Source: Cyanobium sp. CH-040
GTDB taxonomy: Bacteria; Cyanobacteriota; Cyanobacteriia; PCC-6307; Cyanobiaceae
DNA length: 64,000 nucleotides
NCBI RefSeq assembly: GCF_024346135.1
Contig: NZ_JAGQCJ010000012.1
Span: 1-64,000, forward strand
Direction of reading: 5' to 3'
Part shown: in pieces, positions 34,982 to 45,300 of the stretch
Position numbering within the stretch: position 1 is the first letter of the stretch
Layout of the letters: every line of letters starts with the position of its first letter
Program-made: the position numbers and the translations under genes
The notes under the pieces: model-generated
The model's input: only the letters and a program-made list of their open reading frames with translations
Databases searched by the model: none
What the model was told of the DNA's origin: nothing

Positions 34982-35725
34982 ATGGTGCGCAAGGCCGTCA
35001 TCGCAGGCAACTGGAAGATGCACATGACCTGCGCCGAGACGCGGGAGTTCGCCGCCGCCTTCCGGCCCCTGATCGCCGACCTGCCGGCCGGCCGCGAGGT
35101 GGTGCTGGCGCCACCCTTCACCGCCATTCCCACCCTCTGCCGCCACCTGGCCGGCACGGGCGTGGCCATCGCCGCCCAGAACGTCCACTGGGACGATCAG
35201 GGTGCCTACACCGGCATGATCTCGGCGCCGATGCTGGTGGAGCACGGCGTCAGCCACGCGATCGTGGGCCACAGCGAGCCGCGCAAGTACTACAGCGAGA
35301 CCGACGAGCAGATCAACCTGCGGGCCCGCACCGCCCAGCGCCACGGCCTGATCCCGATCCTGTGCGTGGGCGAGAGCCTCGATCAGCGCGAAGCCGGTGA
35401 AACCGAGCGGGTGATCCACCGCCAGATCGAGCAGGGGCTCGAGGATGTGGATCCCGTCCGGCTGATCGTGGCCTACGAGCCGATCTGGGCCATCGGCACG
35501 GGCAAGACCTGCGCCGCCGATGAGGCCAACCGGGTGTGCGGGCTGATCCGCGGCTGGGTGGGCAACCCGGAGGTCACCGTGCAGTACGGCGGCTCGGTGA
35601 ACACCGCCACCATCGACGAGTTGATGGCCCAGAGCGACATCGACGGCGTGCTGGTGGGTGGTGCCTCCCTCAAGGCCGAGAGCTTCGCCCGCATCGCCAA
35701 CTACCAGGTGCCGGCGCGGGTGTGA
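34982..35725 (+). CDS. tpiA: Triosephosphate isomerase
   Basis: It interconverts dihydroxyacetone phosphate and glyceraldehyde-3-phosphate in glycolysis and the Calvin cycle. The 247 residues are normal. The catalytic residues are visible: Lys12 in GNWKMH, His97 in VGHSEPRK and Glu166 in [11 protein letters not shown]. The phosphate-binding loop is QYGGSVN. The common HSERR is HSEPR here. Its stop overlaps the folP start by four bases (GTGTGA), suggesting coupled translation. Confidence 0.97.
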   Translation: MVRKAVIAGNWKMHMTCAETREFAAAFRPLIADLPAGREVVLAPPFTAIPTLCRHLAGTGVAIAAQNVHWDDQGAYTGMISAPMLVEHGVSHAIVGHSEPRKYYSETDEQINLRARTAQRHGLIPILCVGESLDQREAGETERVIHRQIEQGLEDVDPVRLIVAYEPIWAIGTGKTCAADEANRVCGLIRGWVGNPEVTVQYGGSVNTATIDELMAQSDIDGVLVGGASLKAESFARIANYQVPARV

Positions 35726-36591
35726 CCCGCCCGCTGGTGATGGGGGTGCTGAACCTCACCCCCGATTCCTTCAGCGATGGCGGCCGCATCGCCGGCGTGG
35801 AGCCGGCGGTGCATGCGGCCGCACGGATGCTGCGGCAAGGGGCCGACGTGCTCGACCTCGGGGCCCAGAGCACCCGTCCCGGAGCCGAGGAGGTGGGCCC
35901 TGAGCGGGAGCTGGAGCGGCTGCTGCCCGCCCTGGCGGCGATCCGGGCCGCCCACCCCGGGGCACGCCTCTCCGTGGACACCTTCCATGCCGCCGTGGCC
36001 GAGGCGGCCCTGGACGCCGGTGCCGACTGGATCAACGACGTACGCGGCGGCAATGTGACCGGGGCAGCGGTGGGCGGCCCGGCGGCCGGCAGCCTGCGCG
36101 ACCCGGCGATGCTGCCGCTGATCGCCCGTTGCGGCTGCCCCTATGTGCTGATGCACAGCCGCGGCGACAGCCGCTCGATGGACGCCCTGGCGGTGTACGG
36201 CGACGTGGTGGCCGAGGTGCACGCCGAGCTGGAGGCCGCCACCGCCACGGCCCTGGCGGCGGGAGTGCGGCGGGAGCGGATCGTCTGGGATCCGGGCCTG
36301 GGGTTCGCCAAGACCAGCGAGCAGAACCTGGCGCTGCTGCGGCGGCTGCCGGAGCTGGCGGCGGCCGGCTATCCCCTGCTGGTGGGCCCCTCGCGCAAGC
36401 GCTTCATCGGCGCGGTGCTGGACGAGCCCCGCCCGCGGGCGCGCCTGTGGGGCACCGCGGCGGTGTGCGCCCTGGCGGTGGCCGGCGGCGCCGCGGTGCT
36501 GCGGGTGCACGATGTGGGCCCGATCGCCCAGGTGACGCGGATGGCAGCGGCGGTGGCGGGAGTGACTCCCGTCAGTGCGCCTCAGCCCTGA
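35722..36591 (+). CDS. folP: Dihydropteroate synthase
   Basis: It joins para-aminobenzoate to dihydropterin pyrophosphate in folate synthesis. The 289 residues hold the family signatures [12 protein letters not shown] near residue 11, [11 protein letters not shown] near 47, [11 protein letters not shown] near 141 and [10 protein letters not shown] near 220. The start is a GTG at 35722 whose last bases form the tpiA stop (GTGA overlap). The 3' end overlaps a remnant frame on the other strand by 20 bases. Confidence 0.95.
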   Translation: MTRPLVMGVLNLTPDSFSDGGRIAGVEPAVHAAARMLRQGADVLDLGAQSTRPGAEEVGPERELERLLPALAAIRAAHPGARLSVDTFHAAVAEAALDAGADWINDVRGGNVTGAAVGGPAAGSLRDPAMLPLIARCGCPYVLMHSRGDSRSMDALAVYGDVVAEVHAELEAATATALAAGVRRERIVWDPGLGFAKTSEQNLALLRRLPELAAAGYPLLVGPSRKRFIGAVLDEPRPRARLWGTAAVCALAVAGGAAVLRVHDVGPIAQVTRMAAAVAGVTPVSAPQP

Positions 36592-36739
36592 GCCCCGCCC
36601 GCGCCGACACCTGGGCCTCAGAGGTCACCTCGCGCAGAACCGACACGATCGCCACCTCCCCCGACACCCCGGTCGAGACCCGCTGCTCCTGCAGGTCGAT
36701 GAGGTGCTGAACCGGATCCAGGGCCTGCACGCTCCGCAA
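36572..36739 (-). pseudogene. Possible C-terminal remnant of an unknown gene
   Basis: A 55-codon open frame reads protein-like: LDPVQHLIDLQEQRVSTGVS then GEVAIVSVLREVTSEAQVSA, with GC-rich third positions like the host genes. Only a TTG at 36739 or GTG codons could start it, and no domain is complete. Because the AT-richer hydrolase gene lies immediately upstream on the same strand, I suspect the front of the original gene was lost when that segment arrived. It could also be a genuine small protein. Confidence 0.35.
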
Positions 36740-36764
36740 GCATGGAGCACCGCCATCACCTGCC

Positions 36765-37553
36765 TCAGCCTTTGAGGAACTCCAGGATCAATCCGTAGAA
36801 CTCCTCAGGGCGTTCGATGAAGACCCCATGGCCGCTGGCGGGGATCACGCTGAGCTCGGCCCCTGGGATATGGCTGCAGAGGTATTCAGAGCCTGCCATG
36901 GGAGTGAGCAGATCATGCTCCGCAGCGATGATCCGCACAGGGCAACCGATCCGACTCAGCAGTGCCCGTGTATCGAAGACGCGCAGGGCCTCGGTCTGGG
37001 CGACATAACCCTGCTCAGTCATCGGATAGGGGTGATTGACAACTGAGCCGATGTAAGCCTCTACTCTCGCTTTGTCCTCAAGAAAGGTCCGGTCGAACAA
37101 TACCGGCAGATAGTTTCTGGCCCTCACTTCAAGCGGCACTCCACAGCCGTAGAGGGCAATCTGCTGGGTTGTCGCCAGTTGTGAGATCACTGAGAAGGTT
37201 GGTTCGCTGCAGGCGATCACCAGCCGATCGACAAACTCGGGAGCCGTGGCTGCGATGATCTGGGCTATGTGCCCACCCATCGAGTGGCCCACGAGATGGG
37301 CCCTGTGAATGCCGAGCTTCGCGCACAGCGTGAGCGTGTCTTGGGCCAGCATCTCCAGTCGATAAGGCCCCTCGGGAACGCTGCTCTGACCGCAGCCGCG
37401 GTTATCGAAGACGGTGACCCGAAAATCGTTCGCCAAGCGTTGCGTCTCCCACATTCCGTGATCGGCGCTGAGGCCTGAAATCAGCACCACATCGGGCCCG
37501 CTGCCGACTTGCTGGTAGTAGAGATCAAGGTCTCCGATCCGCGTGTGCGGCAT
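36765..37553 (-). CDS. Alpha/beta hydrolase
   Basis: A 262-residue alpha/beta-hydrolase with nucleophile elbow GHSMGG (Ser91) and likely acid Asp214 (AAEHDLLTP) and His242 (ASGHGVFIERPEEF), plus oxyanion-side DNRGCGQSS. It resembles the haloperoxidase/3-oxoadipate enol-lactonase group, but substrate is open. The start at 37553 gives MPHTRIGDLDLYYQQVG. The gene is clearly less GC-rich than its neighbours and uses A/T-ending codons often, suggesting recent transfer. Broken gene pieces lie on both sides. Confidence 0.85.
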   Translation of the reverse strand: MPHTRIGDLDLYYQQVGSGPDVVLISGLSADHGMWETQRLANDFRVTVFDNRGCGQSSVPEGPYRLEMLAQDTLTLCAKLGIHRAHLVGHSMGGHIAQIIAATAPEFVDRLVIACSEPTFSVISQLATTQQIALYGCGVPLEVRARNYLPVLFDRTFLEDKARVEAYIGSVVNHPYPMTEQGYVAQTEALRVFDTRALLSRIGCPVRIIAAEHDLLTPMAGSEYLCSHIPGAELSVIPASGHGVFIERPEEFYGLILEFLKG

Positions 37554-37631
37554 GGTGTGGATGCCTCGACTGTCTCGAGAGTGTATGCAGGCATGATGGT
37601 TCCTGCAGATGTCATGCACGATCGCTAAGGG

Positions 37632-37895
37632 CTCGGCGGAAACCCGCCAGGGCTGCAAGACAACCCCTTCGCCGCGGCCATGGCGATGCTGAATTTCTAC
37701 TTCAACCGGGCGGGAGGGGATCTCAGGCCTGAGCGTCGGCAGGTGCTGGAACAGGCGAAGCTGGAGTTGCGCGCGCTGTATGGGCGTTACAGCCCTACTG
37801 ACGCCCGGGGGGACCACAGGGATCCGTGCTGGTGGCAGCAGGTGGATCCCTGGCCATGGCCGCGCTGGTCGGTCTGTCGGAGGCCTACCGCTTAG
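37632..37895 (+). pseudogene. 5'-truncated DUF3175-like gene
   Basis: The frame encodes NPFAAAMAMLNFYFNRAGGD then LRPERRQVLEQAKLELRALY, which matches the C-terminal half of DUF3175 proteins (AMxMLxFYxNRAG, then AKxELRxLxGR). The N-terminal half is missing: an in-frame stop TAA precedes at 37626, and the only ATG is at 37680, inside the domain. The reading after LYGR is unrelated Trp/Pro-rich sequence. It looks like a decaying fragment at the edge of the hydrolase island. An intact 71-residue product from 37680 cannot be excluded. Confidence 0.5.
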
Positions 37896-37974
37896 AGAAG
37901 GTGTAGACAGCCACCTCAATCAGCCTGCTGGTGAGTGGGCTCGGGGATGAGGACAAGAGGGGCTGAGCTCTCTC
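37896..37974. other. Gap between the DUF3175 remnant and chlH
   Basis: This short spacer after the DUF3175-like fragment has no recognisable signal. Just before it, a different frame (37830-37908) reads VAAGGSLAMAALVGLSEAY and ends at TAG, so further gene debris may be present across this junction. I see no terminator for chlH here. Confidence 0.35.
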
Positions 37975-40900
37975 TCACCCCTCGCTCACCCCCTCGATCC
38001 TGTCCTCGATCTCCTGATACAGCGCCTGCAGCTGGGCGATGTTCTCGTCGCTGGTCTCCCAGTAGCCGCGGCCGTTCACCTCCAGCAGGGTGCCGACGAT
38101 GCGGCGGAAGCTGTGGGGGTTGAGGTCCATCAGCCGCTGGCGCATCTCCGGGTCGTTGATGAAGGTGTCGTTGGCCTCCTCGTACACGAAGTTATCGACC
38201 GCGCCGCTGGTGGCACTCCAGCCCAGGGTGAAGTTGAGGCGCTTGGCCACCTCGCGCACACCCTCGTAGCCGGAATTGAGCATGCCCTCATACCACTTGG
38301 GGTTGAGCAGCTTGGTGCGCGAATCCAGCCGAATCGTTTCGCTGAGCGTGCGCACCTGGGCATTGGCGGTGGTGGTATCGGCGATGTAGCTCGCCGGCGC
38401 CTTGCCGTCGTCGCGCAGGCCCTGGATCAGCTTGGTGGGGTCGGAGTCGAAGTAGTGGCTCACATCGGTGAGCGAGATCTCGGCGGAATCCAGGTTCTGG
38501 AAGGTCACGTCGGCGGTCTTCATCGCCGCCTCGAACACCTCGCGCTTCTGGTTCATCTCGCCGGGGTTGTCGGCGTTGAAGGCGAAGGTCTTGCGGGAGA
38601 GGTACATCTCCTGCAGTTCGTTCTCCTCTTCCCAGGTGCTGTTCTCCACCGCCAGGTTCACGTTGGAGCTGTAGCTGCCGCTGGCGTTGGAGAACACGCG
38701 GGTGGCGGCATCCCGCAGGGAGATGCCATCCTTCTCCGCCTGCTCCTGGGCGTGCTTGCGCACGAAGTTCATCGCCAGCGGCTCATCGGCCTCGGCGGCC
38801 ATCTTCACGCCCTGGTCGATCAGGGCCATCTGGTTGATGAACAGGTCGCGGAACACGCCGCTGCAGTTCACCACCACATCGATGCGGGGACGGCCCAGCT
38901 CCTCGAGGGGAATGAGCTCCAGCTTGTTCACGCGGCCGAGGGAATCGGGCACGGGCTTGACGCCGATGAACCAGAGGATCTGGGCCAGGGATTCGCCGTA
39001 GGTCTTGATGTTGTCGGTGCCCCAGAGCACGCAGGCGATCGTTTCCGGCCAGGTGCCCTGCTCGGCCTTCTGGCGCTCGATCAGCTTGTCCACCACCCCC
39101 TTGGCGGCGGCGATGGCGGCCCTGGTGGGGATCGCCTGGGGATCGAGGGCGTGCAGGTTCTTGCCGCTGGGCAGCACGCCGGGGTTGCGGATCGGGTCGC
39201 CACCGGGTCCCGGCAGCACGTATTCGCCGTCGAGGGCCTTGAGCAGGCTCTCCATCTCCATGTCGGCGCACACCTGCTCCAGGCAGAACTGCAGGTAGGC
39301 GAACAGCTTGTCGAGCTCAACGGAATCGACGCTCACAAAACCCGCGCCGCAGCAGGCCCGCAGCCAGGGACTGGGCAGCTTGACGTTGAAGCGGGCCAGC
39401 AGATCGAACAGCCAGCCGAAGTTGCGCCGCAGGGTGACCCGGCCGTCGCTGCCGGTGACGCTGCGCACCATGGCGCCTACGGCGGCGCGGCTGGTTTCGG
39501 TGATGCGGCGGTTGAGTTCCACATCGGCCAGCACGCCCTCGTCGTTGCCCTTGTAGACCTCGCCGATCGTGCGACCCAGGCTCTCGGCCAGCAGCCCCGG
39601 CAGCGAGCGGATGCCCTCCTCCTCGCGCTCGAGGGCGGCGATGTTCACCAGGGTGGCGATCGCCTCTTCGGCGGTGGGGGGCTTGCCGATGGTGTGCAGG
39701 CCGCAGGGCAGCAGCCGGCTCTCGATCTCCATCAGCTGGCGGTAGACCGCGCCGATCACGGCGTCGCGGGCATCCAGATCCAGCTGAGCGGCATCCTCCT
39801 CCGGCAGGGCCACATCCTTGTCGAGGTTGCACTGGCGGGCCGTTTCCACCACGGCGTTCACGATCTGCACGCCGCGGGAGCTTTCGCGCAGCTGCTGGTA
39901 ACTGCCCACCAGCTCGCCCAGCTCCTTGAGCCCCTTGTAGAGGCCGGCGTTCTCAGCCGGGGGCGTGAGATAGCTGATCGTTTCGGCGTAGCCGCGCCGC
40001 TTGGCGATCGTGGCTTCCGAGGGATTGTTGGCGGCGTAGTAGTAGAGGTTCGGCAGGGCGCCGATCAGGGAGTCGGGGTAGCAGGTGTCGCTCATGCCCA
40101 TCTGCTTGCCGGGCATGAACTCCAGCGAGCCGTGGGTGCCGAAGTGCAGCACCGCGTCGGCGCCCCACACCTTCTCCAGATAGGTGTAGTAAGCGGCGAA
40201 GCCGTGGTGGGGGCTGGCGCTGCGGGAATAGAGCAGCCGCATCGGGTCGCCCTCGTAGCCGAAGGTGGGCTGCACGCCAACAAACACGTTGCCGAAGTGG
40301 CGGCCGTAGATCAGCAGGTTGGTGCCGTCGGAATTGAGGTTGCCGGGGGGCTTGCCCCAGTTCTCCTCGAGGCGCTCGGAATAGGGCGTGAGCCGCTCGT
40401 ACTCCTCCACGCTCATGCGGTGGGCGATCGCCAGCTCCGGCGCCCCCTCCATCGCTTCGGGGTCCTTGAGCACCGCGTCCATCAGCTCCTTGCCGGTCTT
40501 GGGCAGGCCGCTCACGTCGTAGCCCTTGGCCGCCATCTCCTCCATCACCCGGTGGATGGAGCCGAACACATCCAGATAGGCGGCAGTGCCCACGTTGCCC
40601 TTGTCGGGCGGGAAGCTGAACACCGTGATCGCCAGCTTCTTCTCCTGGCGCGGCTTGATACGCAGGGAGGCCCAGCGGATGGCCCGCTCGGCGATGGCAT
40701 CCACCCGGTCCTGCAGGGTGTGGGCCTTGCCGGTGGCGTCGTCGCGGCCGCTGAGCACGATCGGCTCGATGGCGCCATCGAGCTCGGGGATGGCGATCTG
40801 CAGGGCCACCTGCACCGGGTGCAGACCCAGGTCGCTCTCCTCCCACTCCTGGGTGGTCTGGAACACCAGCGGCAGCGCCACCATGTAGGGGCGATTGAGC

Positions 40901-41991
40901 TTCTTGAGCACCTCGATCGCCCTGGGGTGGTCCTGCCGGGCCGGGCCGCCCACCAGGGCGAAGCCGGTGAGCGACACCACCCCGTCCACCAGGGGCACCT
41001 CGGGGTTGAGGGGGTCGTAGAAGAAGGCGTTCACCGGCCTGGTGAAGTCGAGCCCGCCGCAGAACACCGGGATCACGGTGGCGCCGCGGTATTCCATCTC
41101 CTGGATCACCGCCACGTAGTGGGCCTCATCGCCGGTGACGATGTGGCTGCGCTGCAGCACCAGGCCGATCACCGGGCCCTTGCGGGCCTTCTCGCTGAGA
41201 TCGGCGCGGCTGGCGCTCCAGTTCAGGTACTCCTTGATGTCCTCGAACATCGCAGGGGCCAGGGGATGCCAGATCCCCAGGTCGGGGAACACCACGGGAT
41301 CGGCCACCTGCAGCTCGGGCCGGCCCTGCGCCTCGCCGCCGGCAGTGCGGGGAAACACGTACTTGTCCGCCAGCATCAGCAGGAAGTTCCTGAGGTTGTC
41401 CGGCGTGCCGCCCAGCCAGTACTGGAAGCTGAGCATGAAGGAGCGGGCGTCCTGCGCCTTCTCCACCGGCAGATACTTCAACACCGTGGGCAGGGTGTTG
41501 AGCAGCTTCAACATCGCGTCCTGAAACCCGGCGCCGCCGGCCTCCTTGCGCTTCTTCATGAAGCTGGCGATGGCGCTCTTGCTCTGGCCCAGCTGGGCCA
41601 TGGAGAACGTCCCCAGCTTGTTCAGACGCATCACCTCCGGCATGGAGGGGAACACCACCGACGCCTTGAGGCGCTCGCGGTGGGGCGCCACGGCCTCCAC
41701 CACCTTCTGGGCCAGGTCCTCGATGAAGATCAGCGAGGCGATGAACACATCCGCCTCGGCCACATCGGCGCAGAACTGGGCGTAGTTCTCCGGGTCGCGC
41801 AGTTCCTCGATCAGGTAGCCGCTCAGGTCGATCGCCAGCGGACCGTTCTGCTCGTTCAGGGAGGTGGCCGCCAGAGTGAGGGCGTTCTGGTACTGCGGCT
41901 CCAGCACCACGTACACGGCCTTCATCACCGCGCCGCTGTGGTCGCCTGCAGGGCTGACCCGGCGGTTGGCGGAGCGGACCTGCGTGAACAT
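37975..41991 (-). CDS. chlH: Magnesium chelatase subunit H
   Basis: ChlH binds protoporphyrin IX and, with ChlI and ChlD, inserts magnesium as the first step of chlorophyll synthesis. The 1338-residue length is typical. The start [20 protein letters not shown] and then [19 protein letters not shown] match picocyanobacterial ChlH. Conserved segments include [20 protein letters not shown] near 660, [20 protein letters not shown] near 985 and [20 protein letters not shown] near 1090. It is divergent from dapB, with about 100 bases between the starts. Light and redox control is likely but no site is evident. Confidence 0.97.
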   Translation of the reverse strand: MFTQVRSANRRVSPAGDHSGAVMKAVYVVLEPQYQNALTLAATSLNEQNGPLAIDLSGYLIEELRDPENYAQFCADVAEADVFIASLIFIEDLAQKVVEAVAPHRERLKASVVFPSMPEVMRLNKLGTFSMAQLGQSKSAIASFMKKRKEAGGAGFQDAMLKLLNTLPTVLKYLPVEKAQDARSFMLSFQYWLGGTPDNLRNFLLMLADKYVFPRTAGGEAQGRPELQVADPVVFPDLGIWHPLAPAMFEDIKEYLNWSASRADLSEKARKGPVIGLVLQRSHIVTGDEAHYVAVIQEMEYRGATVIPVFCGGLDFTRPVNAFFYDPLNPEVPLVDGVVSLTGFALVGGPARQDHPRAIEVLKKLNRPYMVALPLVFQTTQEWEESDLGLHPVQVALQIAIPELDGAIEPIVLSGRDDATGKAHTLQDRVDAIAERAIRWASLRIKPRQEKKLAITVFSFPPDKGNVGTAAYLDVFGSIHRVMEEMAAKGYDVSGLPKTGKELMDAVLKDPEAMEGAPELAIAHRMSVEEYERLTPYSERLEENWGKPPGNLNSDGTNLLIYGRHFGNVFVGVQPTFGYEGDPMRLLYSRSASPHHGFAAYYTYLEKVWGADAVLHFGTHGSLEFMPGKQMGMSDTCYPDSLIGALPNLYYYAANNPSEATIAKRRGYAETISYLTPPAENAGLYKGLKELGELVGSYQQLRESSRGVQIVNAVVETARQCNLDKDVALPEEDAAQLDLDARDAVIGAVYRQLMEIESRLLPCGLHTIGKPPTAEEAIATLVNIAALEREEEGIRSLPGLLAESLGRTIGEVYKGNDEGVLADVELNRRITETSRAAVGAMVRSVTGSDGRVTLRRNFGWLFDLLARFNVKLPSPWLRACCGAGFVSVDSVELDKLFAYLQFCLEQVCADMEMESLLKALDGEYVLPGPGGDPIRNPGVLPSGKNLHALDPQAIPTRAAIAAAKGVVDKLIERQKAEQGTWPETIACVLWGTDNIKTYGESLAQILWFIGVKPVPDSLGRVNKLELIPLEELGRPRIDVVVNCSGVFRDLFINQMALIDQGVKMAAEADEPLAMNFVRKHAQEQAEKDGISLRDAATRVFSNASGSYSSNVNLAVENSTWEEENELQEMYLSRKTFAFNADNPGEMNQKREVFEAAMKTADVTFQNLDSAEISLTDVSHYFDSDPTKLIQGLRDDGKAPASYIADTTTANAQVRTLSETIRLDSRTKLLNPKWYEGMLNSGYEGVREVAKRLNFTLGWSATSGAVDNFVYEEANDTFINDPEMRQRLMDLNPHSFRRIVGTLLEVNGRGYWETSDENIAQLQALYQEIEDRIEGVSEG

Positions 41992-42095
41992 GCGCGCGTC
42001 TGGGCTGGTGTGGGCTGAGCTTACGAAGCTTGAACCCGTCCGCGAGCGTGCTGCATAGGCTCTGCAGCAAGGTTCTCCAGCAGCGCTCCTCCGCC

Positions 42096-42992
42096 ATGAC
42101 CAGCTCCACCGGCCCGTCCGGCACCACCGGCCCCGGGGCCGCGACCACGCCGCCGGCCCGTCCGATCGCCGTGGTGGTGGCCGGAGCCCTGGGGCGCATG
42201 GGCGCCGAAGTGGTCAAGGCGGTGACCGCGACGTCCGACTGCGAGCTGGTGGGCGCCGTCGACACCACCCCCGGCAAGGAGGGGGCCGATGTGGGCCTGG
42301 AGCTGGGGCTCGGCGAGCTGGAGGTGGCCATCACCTCCGACTTCGAGGGCTGTCTCTGCCAGGCCAGCCAGGCCGTGCGCACGGCCGGCCCGGGCCAGGG
42401 CGCCGTGCTGGTGGACTTCACCCACCCCTCGGTGGTGTACGAGCACACCCGCGGCGCCATCGCCTACGGCGTGCATCCGGTGATCGGCACCACCGGTCTC
42501 AGCCCTGAGCAGCTGGCCGATCTGGCCACCTTCGCCGGCAAGGCGTCGGTGGGCGGCGCCGTGATCCCCAACTTCTCGGTGGGCATGGTGCTGCTGCAGC
42601 AGGCCGCCGCCGCCGCCGCCCGCTTCTACGACTTCGCCGAACTCACCGAACTGCACCACAACCGCAAGGCCGATGCCCCCAGCGGCACCTGCATCAAGAC
42701 CGCCGAACTGATGGAGGAGCTGGGCAAGAGCTTCAACGTCCCCCAGGTGGAGGAGCACGAGAGCCTGCCCGGCTGCCGCGGCGGCCAGCGGGAGAGCGGC
42801 CTGCGGCTCCATTCGCTGCGCCTGCCGGGCCTGGTGGCCCATCAGGAGGTGATGTTCGGCGCGCCGGGCGAAACCTATACGCTCCGCCACGACACCATCG
42901 ACCGTTCCGCCTACATGCCCGGGGTGCTGCTCACCGTGCGCCGGGTGCGCCAGCTGCCGGGGCTGGTGTACGGCCTGGAGCGGCTGCTGTGA
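42096..42992 (+). CDS. dapB: 4-hydroxy-tetrahydrodipicolinate reductase
   Basis: It reduces the dihydrodipicolinate precursor with NAD(P)H in lysine and peptidoglycan synthesis. The 298 residues begin with a 22-residue Thr/Pro/Ala-rich leader, then the nucleotide-binding [20 protein letters not shown]. The catalytic signature [14 protein letters not shown] is near residue 187, and VDFTHPSVV and [10 protein letters not shown] are also conserved. The ATG at 42096 is favoured over one at 42030 because the longer form would reach into the chlH promoter. It is 13 bases upstream of the next gene. Confidence 0.95.
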   Translation: MTSSTGPSGTTGPGAATTPPARPIAVVVAGALGRMGAEVVKAVTATSDCELVGAVDTTPGKEGADVGLELGLGELEVAITSDFEGCLCQASQAVRTAGPGQGAVLVDFTHPSVVYEHTRGAIAYGVHPVIGTTGLSPEQLADLATFAGKASVGGAVIPNFSVGMVLLQQAAAAAARFYDFAELTELHHNRKADAPSGTCIKTAELMEELGKSFNVPQVEEHESLPGCRGGQRESGLRLHSLRLPGLVAHQEVMFGAPGETYTLRHDTIDRSAYMPGVLLTVRRVRQLPGLVYGLERLL

Positions 42993-43005
42993 GGCGAGCC
43001 GGCCG

Positions 43006-43653
43006 ATGCTGATCCCCCTGCGCCCCGGCGAACTCTCCCGCCTGATCCCGGCGGTGGCCACGGGCCCCCAGTTCAACTCCTGCAGCGGTTCGCCCCGCAA
43101 GCTGCTGCAGCGGGTGCTGATCTCGGTGATCGGCGGCGTGCTCACCCTGCTGATCAGCCAGACCCTGGCCTTCCGCAGCCAGTTCGCCCCGGTGCTGCTG
43201 GTGGCGGGGGTGGTGCTGCTGCTCTACGTGCTCTGGGGGCCGATCGTGGAGGCGGGCCGGCGCAACGCGACCCTGCGCCGTTACCCGGCCGCGGCGATCT
43301 TCGAGGGCCAGGTGGCCGATCTGTTCACCCGCGAGGTGGTGGAGGACCAGCGCGAGCAGGCCGACCGCAGCGGCCGCCTGCAGCTGGTGGAGAACCGCCG
43401 CACCTGGCTCACCCTGGAGCTCGAGGACGAGGACGGCTACCTCGGCCGGGTGCGCTTTCCCATGGAGAAAAAGCACCAGCTGATCCGGCGGGGAATGGTG
43501 GTGCGCACCCTGGTGCTCAGCGACCGCAAGGACTTCTCCCGCATCGGCGCCCTCACCGACGCCTGGCTGCCCCAGCTCAAGCTGTGGGTGGGCGACTACC
43601 CCTTCCTGCTGAGGCCGGCGTTCGAGGAGCTCTGCCTGCGGCGCCTGCGCTGA
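43006..43653 (+). CDS. Conserved cyanobacterial membrane protein
   Basis: The 215-residue protein has an N-terminal cytoplasmic stretch, two close hydrophobic spans near residues 37-52 and 60-80, then a 130-residue soluble C-terminal region. That region has EVVEDQREQADRSGRLQLVE, LELEDEDGYLGRVRFPMEKK and LRPAFEELCLRRLR. Homologues are often labelled as phosphate-transport permeases without evidence, and I do not support that name. It follows dapB at 13 bases, so probably lies in the same transcript. Confidence 0.7.
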   Translation: MLIPLRPGELSRLIPAVATGPQFNSCSGSPRKLLQRVLISVIGGVLTLLISQTLAFRSQFAPVLLVAGVVLLLYVLWGPIVEAGRRNATLRRYPAAAIFEGQVADLFTREVVEDQREQADRSGRLQLVENRRTWLTLELEDEDGYLGRVRFPMEKKHQLIRRGMVVRTLVLSDRKDFSRIGALTDAWLPQLKLWVGDYPFLLRPAFEELCLRRLR

Positions 43654-43695
43654 GGCCAGATGCCAGACCGGGGCGGGCAGGACTCCGCAGAAATC

Positions 43696-43724
43696 TTGAA
43701 GGGGCTGTCACAGTCCGCAACAAT
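43696..43724 (+). promoter_or_regulatory. Predicted promoter of the high-light-inducible gene
   Basis: TTGAAG at 43696-43701 and AACAAT at 43719-43724 are spaced by exactly 17 bases, a fair match to a sigma-70 type promoter, about 33 bases before the hli ATG. The region is locally AT-rich. HLR1-like regulatory repeats (GTTACATT-like) may overlap: GTTACATT occurs at 43727-43734. Confidence 0.45.
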
Positions 43725-43756
43725 GCGTTACATTGCTTTCAGACCAGAGGACTCCC

Positions 43757-44011
43757 ATGACCCAGGCCACCCCCATCGCTCCCACCGCCATCCGCGGCGC
43801 CACCGTCACCACCGAAGACGGCGGCCGCCTCAACGCCTTCGCCACCGAGCCCCGCATGGAAGTGGTGAGCCCCGAGCGTGGCTGGGGTTTCCATGAGCGT
43901 GCCGAGAAGCTCAACGGCCGCATGGCCATGCTCGGCTTCATCGCCCTGCTGGCCACCGAGTTCGCCCTCGGCGGTGAGGCCTTCACCCGCGGCCTGCTCG
44001 GTCTCGGCTGA
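43757..44011 (+). CDS. High-light-inducible protein (Hli/Scp)
   Basis: An 84-residue one-helix chlorophyll-binding protein of the LHC superfamily. The helix carries the signature ERAEKLNGRMAMLGF near residues 47-61, in which Glu and Asn-Arg bind chlorophyll and form the salt bridge. Members quench excess excitation and assist photosystem II assembly and chlorophyll recycling. The first 45 residues form a soluble leader with PERGWGFHERAE. A promoter-like pair precedes it and a strong terminator follows, so it is probably a single-gene unit. Confidence 0.93.
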   Translation: MTQATPIAPTAIRGATVTTEDGGRLNAFATEPRMEVVSPERGWGFHERAEKLNGRMAMLGFIALLATEFALGGEAFTRGLLGLG

Positions 44012-44053
44012 GCCCTGAAACCAGCCCGCTCCGGGCTCTCATCTCACCCCCCG

Positions 44054-44080
44054 GCCGCAGCAGACTTGCTGCGGCTTTGT
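44054..44080 (+). terminator. Intrinsic terminator of the hli gene
   Basis: Perfect arms GCCGCAGCA (44054-44062) and TGCTGCGGC (44067-44075) around a GACT loop are followed by TTTGTTGT. It lies 43 bases after the hli stop. It also decides the start of the next gene, because an upstream TTG at 44066 would fall inside this hairpin. Confidence 0.8.
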
Positions 44081-44083
44081 TGT

Positions 44084-45292
44084 GTGCCGCTGACCGCCGC
44101 CCCTCCCCGTCCCGCTCCCGCCGCCAGCCCGCAGCTGCCCGCCACGACCCTGCGGGCGCGGGTCTGCGGCGGCGGTCCCACCGGCGCCCTGAGCGCCCTG
44201 GCCCTGGCCGATGCCGGCTGGCGGGTTAGCCTGCACGACCCGCTCAGCGCCGGCCAGCTGCTGGAGCGCAGCCGCGCCTACGCCTTCAACCACTCCAGCC
44301 GCCAGCTGCTGGAGCGGCTCGGTCTCTGGGACGACCTGGCCGGCGCCATGGTGCCCTTCAGCCGGCTGGAGCTCCGCGACCTGGCCATCGCCGCCGGCGT
44401 GCCCTTCAGCACGGCTGACCTGCCGGGCCGCTGCCGTCGCTCCCCCTGGACGGCCGTGGGCTGGGTGGGCCTGCACGGGCCGCTGATGACGGTGCTGCTG
44501 GAGCGGCTGCAGCGCCATCCGGCGGTCGATCTGCAGCTGGGCACGACCGCCGCGCCGCCGCTGGAGAGCGATCCCGCGGACCTGGTGGTGGCCGCCGATG
44601 GCCCCCACTCCAGCTGCCGCGACGGCCTCGGCATCGGCCTCTGGCAGCTCGCTTACCGCCAGGCCTGTCTCACCGCCCAGGTGGAGTTGCGCGGCAGTGA
44701 CGACGACCAGGCCTGGGAGCTGTTCCGGCCCGAGGGACCGTTCGCGCTGCTGCCCCTGGGCCGGGGACGCTTCCAGCTGGTGTGGAGCGCCCCTGCCGCC
44801 CGCTGCCGGCAGCTGGAGAGCCTGAGCGCCGACGCCTTCCTCGACCGCCTGGCCGGCGCCCTGCCCGACCGCTTCCAGCCCGATGCCCTGCTGGATGAGC
44901 CGCGGGCCTTCCCGGTGGCCCTGCAGCTGGCCCGGCGGCTGGCCGTCGGGCGGACGGTGCTGGTGGGGGAGAGCGCCCACCGCTGCCATCCGGTGGGTGG
45001 CCAGGGGCTCAACCTCTGCTGGCGCGACGTGGCTGAGCTGCACCGCCAGGCCCGCCGCGTGGCCGCCGCACGGCTCGCGGCCGACCGCCTCCCGGCCGCC
45101 TACGCCTGGCGCCGCTGGCCCGATCTGCTGCTCACCCTGCTGGCCACCGATCTGCTGATGCGGCTGTTCTCCAACCGCGCCCCGCTGCTGCTGCCGCTGC
45201 GGCGCCTGGGCCTGATCCTGCTGGCCGCAGCGGCGCCGCTGCGGCGCCTCAGCCTCGGGGTGATGACCCTGGGGCCCTGCCGTCCCCTCTGA
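44084..45292 (+). CDS. FAD-dependent monooxygenase, UbiH/COQ6-like
   Basis: The roughly 402-residue flavoprotein has the Rossmann start RARVCGGGPTGALSALALAD, the DG motif VVAADGPHSSCRDGL near 173, and the second FAD motif GESAHRCHPVGGQGLNLCWR near 300, typical of the UbiH/VisC aromatic hydroxylases. In cyanobacteria such enzymes may act in plastoquinone or tocopherol side-reactions, but the substrate is unproven. I choose the GTG at 44084 since an earlier TTG lies within the preceding terminator. It is eight bases from DUF2949. Confidence 0.85.
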   Translation: MPLTAAPPRPAPAASPQLPATTLRARVCGGGPTGALSALALADAGWRVSLHDPLSAGQLLERSRAYAFNHSSRQLLERLGLWDDLAGAMVPFSRLELRDLAIAAGVPFSTADLPGRCRRSPWTAVGWVGLHGPLMTVLLERLQRHPAVDLQLGTTAAPPLESDPADLVVAADGPHSSCRDGLGIGLWQLAYRQACLTAQVELRGSDDDQAWELFRPEGPFALLPLGRGRFQLVWSAPAARCRQLESLSADAFLDRLAGALPDRFQPDALLDEPRAFPVALQLARRLAVGRTVLVGESAHRCHPVGGQGLNLCWRDVAELHRQARRVAAARLAADRLPAAYAWRRWPDLLLTLLATDLLMRLFSNRAPLLLPLRRLGLILLAAAAPLRRLSLGVMTLGPCRPL

Positions 45293-45300
45293 GCGCCGCC

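Noticed and set aside
36575-36775. 66-codon plus-strand frame after folP
   Set aside because: Pro/Arg/His-rich with no family; the opposite strand reads more like protein.
38113-42018. 1301-codon frame antisense to chlH
   Set aside because: Same reason; it ends within the divergent promoter region and has His/Gly-rich low-complexity composition.
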